Source: Oncomelania hupensis | Lineage: Eukaryota; Mollusca; Gastropoda; Littorinimorpha; Pomatiopsidae | Assembly: GCA_036898135.1 (NCBI GenBank) | Contig: CM072519.1 | Coordinates: 68,079,340 to 68,143,339 of the forward strand | Length of the DNA stretch: 64,000 nucleotides | Direction: 5' to 3' | In this document: one piece after another, positions 49,895-58,540 of the stretch | How the letters are laid out: every line of letters begins with the position of its first letter | Position numbering within the stretch: position 1 is the first letter of the stretch | Made by a program: the position numbers and the translations under genes | Notes under the pieces: model-generated | Seen by the model: the letters and a program-made list of their open reading frames with translations, nothing else | Told to the model about the DNA's origin: nothing | The model's database searches: none

Positions 49895-52100
49895 ATACAG
49901 TTAACATTTATTCAAACCTTACGGGCCCTCCTCCTTACTCGTAGTCGCAGTCGCAGTCGCTGTTTCTACCTGTAATTTATAGTGGCCTAGAGCATATGCA
50001 AACTCCTTAGTTACTCTTATTCTCTTTGTGTCATTAGCGCATAATGTTTTTTTGGTCGTCACAGCAGTGGACACTATGTGGTTTTTAGACTTTATAGTTG
50101 TGTTAGGGTATGGTTTAACTTCTTTCCCATCTAAGGCTTCCAGGTAGTTTTCATGCCTGATATCTCTGTTTTTTATTGCAGCTTTTTGGGTGCCTTTCGC
50201 TTTTGAAGATTCTCCCGATTCGTGTTTAATACTGTACTGCTTAGATCGCAGTCCTGCGTATTCTTCAATAAGTTTCCCGTTCATTTCATCTTTCATCAAA
50301 CCTATTTTCTTTTGGTTTGCTTTGCTGTACAAAGGGTGAGTTTCAGGGTAGTCACTAGTATCGTAATGTTGCAGTTCCGATTCTAAGTCTTTATAAATGT
50401 CTTCAGTAGGGATGTCTAGTATAAGGGAGTCTGTGTCTGTGTATAAAACTCTGGCCTCCGGGTATTTAGGTTTAAAGTAATCGTAGTAAAATTCGAACAT
50501 TAATAATTTAGAAAGGTCAAGAATAGTCATCCCCATAAACACTGGTTTGTCTAGATTAACTTGTGTGGTTTTCATGGTAACTGCATACAGGGAGTCATGA
50601 AACTCTTTGTAACCAAGGTATTGAGGTTTAGATGTTAATTTAATCGCTTGATTGGGTGATGTAATTAGCCTGACGTCTTTTCGCTTGTATGGGTTCTCCA
50701 TAGTTTTACCAAAACAGCTGTTATTCAGCAGCTTAAAGAAATCTTTTTCAAACGTAGATTGCGCTTGTTTTCTAAGCTCTGTGTTTTTATTGATGTACCC
50801 GGCCAAGACGCTCGTTTGTTTAAAGAATAAAAGCTTATGAATCGCTGTGCACTTCATGCCGTGTCTGATGTAGAACTGCAGGTTTCTGTAGTGGCAGACG
50901 TAATTAGATTTATTATAGAGGTTGGGAATAAGTTTAAGTTGCTTGTCTGTACCATGCAATCTTTCTGGTGCTAATGGGTAATCATTATGTAGGTCGTGTA
51001 AGGCATTGGGATACTCTAGGTCAACTTCGACAATAAACCCTATAGTATGATCTTTAGGGTGATTTAAAATACTGTTTAACCAAGTCAAGTTTGCAGGGTT
51101 TGGATTAACAAGTAATTTGAAATCTGAAACCGGTAAAAGCTCACTCATTGCCCAGCCGTATAAATTGTTGGCGTCAAAGTACATTATATAATTAGATTTC
51201 TGCGAGGGGTCATAGTGCTTCAGGTATTTATTGTTGGCTTTGCAATAATTATGAGCTGCCACGCTTATTCCTCACGAATGCCCGACTCAATCATTGTCAT
51301 CATTACCTGGTCAGTTATGAGATCAATTTTAGAACCGCTAAGTTTTAAGAAAGCATCCCAACTCATTCCTGGCGAAGAAATGTAATGAGAAGGGTCGAGG
51401 GAGTAATGATGTAAACTCGTTTCTCTGTATTTTTCAAACACATCAGCCAACAAACAGACGTCAGCTTTTAAATATATGTCGTGGTAGTCACCAAGGTTTT
51501 TACATCCGAGTGCATTCCAGACGTTGTGTGCATGTTGGTAATCGATATCACTTATGAAACTTTTATTGAGTGAAGAATAGAAATTTTCTTTAGGTGGTAA
51601 TTCTAGTTCTTCAAACACTTCCCAAGAATCCATGTATTCATAAGGATACACACCTTTCCGAATAAGTGTAACGTCTGGAAAATATTTGCTAGTGATAGGA
51701 TAGCTGGGTAAGTTCTTAGCTAGTGTTTCTAAACTGGAAGACAAATGTTGAAAGCTGCCGTAAAACTTTAATTTATTCAGAGTGAAAGTTTTATATTTTT
51801 CTTCTGTCTCAGCAATACATGACACTTTGTATGCTTTCGTCACTGCCTGCATGATTAAATGGGAGTCGTAATTTCGAAGATTGTGAATGAAAATAGGGAG
51901 AGAGAAATGTTTGATTCCATATTCCAAGTTGCATTTCTGATGAGCTGCACCTCTAAATGCCCCTGTTATGTGACAATGATCTCTCACTCTTTGGGACTTT
52001 GTGTCCTTCGGGTCAAACTCTTTATTACAAATGTGGCAATGTGTAGCTGCTTTAAAATTATGGGAGTCAGATTCAGTAAATATCATGGGCGCCGGATTAT

Positions 52101-52108
52101 CTAGCTGC
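52101..52108. repeat. LINE target-site duplication CTAGCTGC
   Basis: CTAGCTGC precedes the LINE here and recurs at 53861-53868 on its other side. One copy belongs to the original polymerase sequence. Confidence 0.92.
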
Positions 52109-53860
52109 CTATCCTATCCTGTCCCGTAACCCGAAGGTCGTAGGGGCACCACAGATGATCGTTTAACCAGCACACCCCATCCTTCTCTGTCCTCAGCAGC
52201 CCTGATGGCTTCGCTCAGTGTCAAACCAGTCCATTCTCGAATGTTGTCCTCCCACCTCTTTTTCGGTCTCCCTTTTCTTCTACCTCCTTGCACTGTGCCT
52301 TGCAGAATAGTCTTTGCAAGGCCTGATGATCTGGTGACGTGGCCATACCACCGAAGTTTCCGTTTCTTCACCACTGTTAGCAGGTCATCATGTTGTCCAA
52401 TAGCTTGTGTGATGGTCTGTCGGACTTCGTCGTTGGTGATGTGTTGGGTATAGGAAATACCCAGAAGTCTTCTGTAGCACCTCATCTCCATGCTTTGTAT
52501 TCTTCGTTGGAGATCTGCTGTGAGGGTCCATGCTTCGCAAGCATATAGGAAGATGGAGATGACCAGAGAGCGCAGCAGTCTTACTTTGGAATGTAGACTG
52601 ATGGTTCTGTCTTTCCAAATGGGCTTCAACCTTGTCAGGGCAGCAGTTGTTTGTGCGATCCTGGAGAGGACTTCCTGTCGGGACCCATTGTCTGATACAA
52701 TGGCTCCTAAATATTTGAAGCTATGCACTGTGTCGAGGGATTGGCCTTGGACTTTGATGTCCGTATTGATGCCATTGGTGTTGTTGGTCATCATTTTGGT
52801 CTTCTCTGCACTTATTTCCATTCCATAGGCTTTGGAGGTGGTGTCAAGCCTCTGTACCAGCTGTTCAAGTTCTTGTTCCTCTCCAGCCAATCCATCAATG
52901 TCATCTGCAAAACGAAGATTGGAGATTGCTCTACCCCCTATGCTGACTGTGCCTTCATGGTCTGCAAGAGCATCCGACATGATGCGCTCTAGGAAGATGT
53001 TGAAGAGTGTTGGAGAGAGTAGGCATCCTTGACGCACACCGATTGTTGTTCTGAACCAATTCCCGATGGCTCTGTTGTGGAGGACTGCACTGGTAGCCTT
53101 GTCATACAGGCTTTTGATGACTTCAATAATTTTTGGGCTGATGTTGTACACTTTCATTGTTGCCCATAGAGCTGCATGCCAGACTCGGTCAAACGCCTTC
53201 TTGAAGTCTATGAACACATGATATAGATGTTGTTGGTGCTGTAGGTATTTCTCACAGATTATTCTGAGGTTGAAAATCTGCTCAGTGGTACTTCGCCCTG
53301 CCCTGAATCCTGCTTGTTCTTCAGCTATGATTTGTTCAGCTTGGGGTTTCAACCTGTTGAGTATTATTTTCAGGAGGACCTTGCTGGGATGGCTGATGAG
53401 GCTGATGGTGCGGTAATTTTCACACTCCTGAAGGTTACCTTTTTTGGGAAGAGTGATGACAAGCGACTGGGTCCATGGTATAGGCCACTCCCCACTCTGC
53501 CAGATCTTGTTACAGATAATGGTGAGGGCATCAATCATCGCTTCTCCTCCTGCTTGTAGCAGTTCCGCGGGTATGTTGTCCACTCCTGCTGACTTCCCTT
53601 TCTTTAGCGCTTGCACTGCTGCCTCAACTTCTTCCCGGAGAATTGGGAGGATTTCTTCTTCTTCTCTGTTCTCTGGACATGCTAGAACTGATGGGTCTCC
53701 ATTTGGTGTATGGTTGTAAAGGTCAGAGCAGTACTCTGTCCATCTATCCAAGACTTCTTGTTCTTCTGTAAGGCATATGCCAGACTTGCTTTGGATAGTG
53801 GAGACTTTGGGCTGTTTGACACTTGTCAGTCGCTTCACAGTCTGGTAGGCCTTCTTGCTG
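52109..53860 (-). mobile_element. RTE-like LINE (copy 4) inserted in the polymerase gene
   Basis: A 5'-truncated copy of 1752 bases contains an uninterrupted reverse transcriptase and C-terminal frame. RT landmarks are LPKKGNLQECENYRTISL, VFIDFKKAFDRVWH, GVRQGCLLSPTLFNIF and RFADDIDGLAGEE. The C-terminal tail has KLRWYGHVTR and GGRRKGRPKKRW. The 3' end is a short GGATA repeat. The lack of stops over about 580 codons makes this the youngest copy of the family in the window. Assignment to the RTE clade is from the short 3' UTR ending in a simple repeat and from the RT pattern. Other clades are possible. Confidence 0.93.
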
Positions 53861-55104
53861 CTAGCTGCAATAAACACAATTTGTATATTTTGTTCATCTC
53901 ATCTAAGAACTTTCGAGCTGCGTCAGGCCCTCTGTAAATTACCGGCTCTGTATGTTGTCCGTCGGCTCTAACAACTACATACCCGAAACTGCAGACTTCG
54001 TGAAGGTGTGTAAGGAATGAATTAGGCCTACAAAATCCTTGTGGACCTTGGTATTTTAAAATCAATGATTCGAAGTCGGCATAAACTATATAAGGCTGCT
54101 TGAATTGTTTGTTGATGTTTTTAAAATATACTTGAGAACCTGGCTTCGGTAACACAAAGCGGGTTTGGATGTCTGTCATACTTTTGCAAATTTTACTGTG
54201 CTTGTCAGCCACTTGGAGATTAGAGACTCTAGTTAAACAGCGTCTGCACAAATATTGTTTGCCATGATGTTTTGAAGTGTGTCCTAATAATCTAGATATG
54301 TTTCGTATCAGTGTATAATGTTGCATGCTAGGATCTTGCGGGTCTGTTATTAGTAAAAGATCAACGTGGTGATTGAGGTTTGAAAACGATGGGGCATTAG
54401 GAGAGATTCTTAAAGGCATAAGTTTTGATTCAGGGTCCCAAACATATACATTGACTGTTATAGAAGAGTTTTGTGATTCAAATTTGTCAATGGCGTCAAG
54501 GCTAACAGGGAAATTAATGTCTTTAAGATTTAAGTTCGTTACTTTATCTTTGTATAGCGCCACCCTTTCGGGATGTTGTTTCGACTGAATAGGATATAGT
54601 TTAGCCAAAACACACCACACAAAACATTTGTCGTCAGTGTTCTTAATATTCAATACAGCCTTTTTGTCAAGAATTTCTTTGGGAAGAGGGATATAAGATT
54701 TCCCTTTGATTGGATTATACTTTGCAATGTTCAGTTCTAATGATTCAAGAGTTCCTTCGGCCCACCCGGACCCTCTCATAGTTGCGCGCTCAATGCTGTC
54801 TTGTAACTGATTGATCAAGATGTTGTTATAAGCATTGTCTAGGTCTGAAGATTTTAACACTTCAATTTGACTTGAAGAAATCCACACAGTCATCGTTTCA
54901 TCAATACTGCCGGGTTTAATAAAAGTTATTTGAGCGTGGAATGCGTATTTTAACAGGGGATTTGAAAGTAAAATTGTTAAGTACAAATGGCCAATTATTA
55001 TAGACAGATTTAATCACATTTTGACTGTCAAAAATAGGGAGTTGTAAAGTTTGAAAGATGTCTTTAAACAAAGGAGATTGCGAAAGACTTTTTGTGTCCG
55101 TCAT

Positions 55105-55624
55105 TTTTATACTGATAACAAAACTTTAAATAGTATTTTAAAACAACTTTAAACTGAATAAATTGAATTAAAAAAAAAAAAACAAAAAAAAAAAAATTTA
55201 ATATGTGAAAAGCCATCACATTTGCAAAACAATAACAATCATGCTCACAGTCATGATCACATTCGCAGTCGGGTCCACAATCACAAACAGTTTGTTTGAC
55301 TACATGAGGATTTAGTTTGCGAACTTGTTTAATAAAATGTAACCAAAAATATTTAAAGTAATATGATTTTGGGTACAAGTCACTTTTGTTGTATTCTTCT
55401 TTTGTAAGTTTATGAAAGACTATTGAGAAGTCACTTTTGCATTTAACTTTGTAATCTTCATTTATTTCATATTGTCCAGTGAAGGGGTCAAAATCATTAT
55501 AAATATCTGGATCATATAGTCTGCATTCAAAAAAGATTTTCCAGCGTTCATCTTCTAACATATGAAAGTGGGGAGAATCAAAAAACATTTCCATTTCCTT
55601 ACAGAACCTTTCTGTGTCCGTCAT
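55105..55624 (-). CDS. Polinton small protein with Cys-rich tail
   Basis: The frame from 55624 begins MTDTERFCKEMEMFF, has an aromatic/charged body of about 115 residues (ERWKIFFECRLYDPDIYNDF, YFKYFWLHFIKQV) and a Cys/Asp/His cluster (CDCGPDCECDHDCEHDCYC) likely to bind metal. After about residue 140 it runs into homopolymer A/T tracts and formally stays open to 55064, overlapping the polymerase start. The natural stop was probably lost there, so the end given is approximate. Its start shares GTGTCCGTCATTTTTA (plus strand) with the polymerase start. The family is not recognised. Confidence 0.6.
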
Positions 55625-55700
55625 TTTTAGTCTTTTTTATTTTCTTAATTAGGAAATCTTAATGGTTCTGTGTCTGGTGGAACAATCTGAAGTTCTTCTT

Positions 55701-56618
55701 TTACAAATTTCTTTGTGGTGTTCTACGATCACTTCTCGGTCTTAAATAATATACAGGCGGATCAGTAGATAATGCTCTGTCAACTTCATAAACGCTTAAT
55801 GACCAAATTGGGTCTGTAGCTCGTCTTCTAGTGTCATTAGCAACTTCTCCAGGCTGATAAAGGTATCTAACAGTTTTGTTCATCAAAGTTAGATCCGGCT
55901 GACCAGGCTTTGAAACGGTAACAACAATCTGTTTCTTTTTAATAGCCTCAACTGGTTTTAATCCTGTAACTCTGGTTGGTTCTGAATTCATTTCCCTTAA
56001 AACTCGAGGCAGCCTAACAACCCATTCTGTATTAGTGGTTTCAGTAAACAACTCCTTTGAATACTGATAAGTGAATAATCTTTCTGCCAGTTGCCGATTA
56101 AAGTTTTCTACAATACCCTGTGATCTGTGCAATCCAACAACTCCTCTTCTAACAGTTACATTATGTTTTAACAAAAGCTGGTTAACAGCTCCTTTGAATT
56201 CAGACCCTTCATCGCATTGAATAAGTCTAGGGAACCTTAGAGGCCCTCTTGAATAAATCGCATTTAAGGCTTGAGCGACCTCAGCAGAATTTTTAGTCCT
56301 AAGAGCATGAGCGTCTTTAAACCTGGTAGCTATATCAATAACAGTAAGGGCATACCTGTATTTCTTTCTATATATTTTGTCATGAGGAAGATATAACAAA
56401 TCTATTTGATGCGTGTCATTTGGTCTGGAGTTTTCAAATTTTGGTCTTATTATTTTCTTCGGGGGTGGAAGATAAATTTGCCATACAGCTTGCTTCGATA
56501 ACCATTGTTTAACTGTGTTTGCTGACAAGCCAGTCTTTTCTACTAGTTTATTAACTGCCATCATCCCTTTCCAATATCCGGATTGAGAATAATATAATCT
56601 AGACAAACGCGAAGTCAT
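55701..56618 (-). pseudogene. INT: Integrase, right-TIR copy, C-terminally frameshifted (305 aa)
   Basis: Identical in type to the left copy with all three catalytic residues, but one G is missing near 55710 (ACAAATTTC against ACAAAGTTTC). The product ends PQRNL and the last 16 residues of the left copy are lost. The core is intact, so activity cannot be excluded from sequence. One Ala-to-Thr change lies in NSEPTRV. Confidence 0.9.
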
Positions 56619-56621
56619 ATT

Positions 56622-57046
56622 TTATTTAGATTTATATTTTTGTTTAACGAGGTAATAAACTACTGTTATTCCAAACACAATTAAAATTAATTCTCCGGTC
56701 TCTGACATTGAAGGTGCAATGTTAGGTGTGTAGTAATCGGATAACACTGGTTGCTTTAATGAAGGTAGTGTTGTGCCAGTGAATAAATAATATTGGTGCA
56801 AAGCTTCATCAACGTCTTCGAATGTTTTATCAGCATGACCTTCTTCTTTCAATCTTGTATTAACAAAATCAAGCTGCATTAGTCTGTTTTTCTCGTATTC
56901 GGCCTGATCTTGTTGTAATTTTTCCATTGCTAAGTTATGCCGTTTGATTCTTCTTTACTGTCCAGTTTTGAAAACAAATAATTTGATCCTGAAAAGGCTA
57001 AGGCATTTACAGCAGCAGAACCAAGCACCATTGCAGCACCAGCCAT
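56622..57046 (-). pseudogene. 141-aa membrane protein, right-TIR copy, frameshifted
   Basis: The ATG at 57046 is kept, but one base is missing near 56943 in an A/T run (GTTTG against GTTTTG). The frame is thus broken after about 35 codons. An internal Met at 56927 could start the C-terminal 101 residues, including the membrane segment. One Ile-to-Thr change is present. Confidence 0.88.
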
Positions 57047-57082
57047 TTTTTAATTTAGTTTTTTATTTTATTTGTATTTAAA

Positions 57083-57610
57083 ATGAATTGTGATGACTTG
57101 TTAATGCAAGAAGCTATTAATGTTACAGTTACAGGTGTTGACAATGAGAAAAGAGACAGGCTGGTTGCATTAGTAGCTTCTGGAAAGTCAAAGTATTATC
57201 TCGGTGTTGACTTAACACCTGAACAAGTACAAAGACTGAGGCCAGAAGAGATCATTATATTACATAATAAATATGATAAAGTTCTCGGCGCTTTAATGGT
57301 TAAAAGTTTAGGGCGTTCGATTGTGAAGTTATATACCAAAGCTGTGTCGACCTTTGTTACTTTAGATTGTGAGAATGATTTATTTGATGATTTGATTAAA
57401 GATCCAGTTATTGTTAATGGGATTAGTGAGGTATCAAGAAATTTGTATTATAAGTTTGGAAGCTTGTTGACCCCATTTTCAGCCGGGCTAATTACTTTTC
57501 AACACATAAATTTCTCTGCTATTAAAAATGGACTCTTCCAATCCGGAGATGGAGAAGGAGACGGAGGTGAAGAATTCAGAGAATCAACAGAACCCAGTGA
57601 CAGTCACTAA
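57083..57610 (+). CDS. Polinton 175-aa protein (right copy)
   Basis: Intact inverted duplicate of the gene at 40989-41516, with the same product throughout. It overlaps the following 148-codon gene by 83 bases. Confidence 0.75.
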   Translation: MNCDDLLMQEAINVTVTGVDNEKRDRLVALVASGKSKYYLGVDLTPEQVQRLRPEEIIILHNKYDKVLGALMVKSLGRSIVKLYTKAVSTFVTLDCENDLFDDLIKDPVIVNGISEVSRNLYYKFGSLLTPFSAGLITFQHINFSAIKNGLFQSGDGEGDGGEEFRESTEPSDSH

Positions 57611-57974
57611 ACAAAAGAGTCTGGGAAGAATTGCAGCTGGAAAGAAGTTAGCAGAATTTAACAAGTTACATAGATGGAACAAACAAACAAAAGCAAACAT
57701 ATTAACAAAAAAGGAATCACCAAAAGAAGAAACAATAACGCAACAAACATTAACAACAAATAAAGAAGAACCAATACAACCAATACAACCAGTACAATCT
57801 TCAAATAACATATATTATTTATGTATAGCCGGTGTAGTGGGTGCAAGTGGGTACATAATATATAAATACCGCCAAGGAAAAAAGAAACAGAAACCCTCAA
57901 AACCACTTGTAGAAAAAGAAATTGAATTATCTCCATCATTGAAGCCATCATTAGATGTGTTTTCAATGCAGTAA
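57528..57974 (+). CDS. Polinton 148-aa membrane protein (right copy)
   Basis: Intact inverted duplicate of 40625-41071. Ile replaces Met in the QPIQPVQSS stretch. The single transmembrane segment and Lys-rich tail are kept. Confidence 0.77.
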   Translation: MDSSNPEMEKETEVKNSENQQNPVTVTKQKSLGRIAAGKKLAEFNKLHRWNKQTKANILTKKESPKEETITQQTLTTNKEEPIQPIQPVQSSNNIYYLCIAGVVGASGYIIYKYRQGKKKQKPSKPLVEKEIELSPSLKPSLDVFSMQ

Positions 57975-58010
57975 TAATTTATTATTTTTTTTTTTTATTA
58001 TATATAAAAA

Positions 58011-58247
58011 ATGAGTGTACCATATGAACAAACAATTGTAAATCTTGGATACCATAGTGTTGTCTTAGTAGGCTTAAATACAGCTTATGCTATGATTGCA
58101 AAATCTCTTTTAAAAATGAAACCTATTGAATTGGGAAAAATGGATCTTTCAGATGCTGGTAAACTGGTTGGTATCTTTTCATTATCGTTATTTACTCGGG
58201 ACTATCTTGTTAAACAAAAGATCATTCCAGCAGATATTAATGTGTAA
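58011..58247 (+). CDS. Polinton 78-aa protein (right copy)
   Basis: Intact inverted duplicate of 40352-40588 with the same product. It is the outermost gene, about 200 bases from the element's right end. Confidence 0.77.
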   Translation: MSVPYEQTIVNLGYHSVVLVGLNTAYAMIAKSLLKMKPIELGKMDLSDAGKLVGIFSLSLFTRDYLVKQKIIPADINV

Positions 58248-58450
58248 TGTTATACAACCATAATGTAGAAGGGTTGTAATTTTTTTTGTTTTAACCAAAG
58301 ACGCAAGATATACGAATATATATTATATTTAGCAAATGCCGGATTCCCAGAGCGCTTTGGCACACCTTTTAAAAGCTCATAAAACAGCCATAAATTGCAA
58401 TAAAAGGTGCCAGAAAAACAATGGCGGTCTAAGCTCATATTTACTATCTC

Positions 58451-58456
58451 TAAAGC
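58451..58456. repeat. Polinton target-site duplication TAAAGC (right)
   Basis: Exact match to 40141-40146. Confidence 0.93.
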
Positions 58457-58540
58457 CTCGCGGCTTATAAAGACGTCCCCTCATTGTTTATGGTATATAT
58501 AGTTAGCAATATGATTTGCATGCATAATTTGAAATATTTT

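Larger units (their letters stand above)
49919..55104 (-). pseudogene. POLB: Polinton family-B DNA polymerase, inactivated
   Basis: A protein-primed type family-B polymerase that would copy the element. From 5' to 3' (right to left) there is an N-terminal region, a Cys-rich finger (CRRCLTRVSN...HSKIC), exonuclease motif I (YADFESLI), a zinc-finger insert (CHICNKEFD...VRDHCHITG), exonuclease motif II (HNLRNYDSHL), motif A (YFDANNLYGW, about 51175), motif B (LLNNSCFGKTMENP) and motif C (YTDTDS, about 50430). Three breaks are seen: a frame change near 54960, a LINE insertion at 52109-53860, and a further one-base loss near 51270 that ends the frame just before a conserved Gly-Gly turn. No single product can be made. 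Confidence 0.95.
40147..58450. mobile_element. Polinton/Maverick element, full length, 18.3 kb
   Basis: It is bounded by TAAAGC duplications and by TIRs of about 2.8 kb whose tips are GAGAGATAGTAAAT (left) and GAGATAGTAAAT (right, inverted). The integrase, FtsK/HerA-type ATPase, double-jelly-roll major capsid protein and family-B polymerase together define a Polinton. About ten further genes are packed with short spacers in both orientations. No adenovirus-type cysteine protease was recognised. A 1752-base LINE sits inside the polymerase gene, so the element was about 16.5 kb when it landed. Confidence 0.97.
55656..58450 (-). repeat. Polinton right TIR, about 2.8 kb
   Basis: Inverted copy of 40147-42946. 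Visible differences include two single-base deletions (near 55710 and 56943), a one-codon change in the 148-codon gene, and substitutions in the integrase (Ala/Thr) and the 141-codon gene (Ile/Thr). The tip lacks one GA dinucleotide relative to the left tip. Confidence 0.95.
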
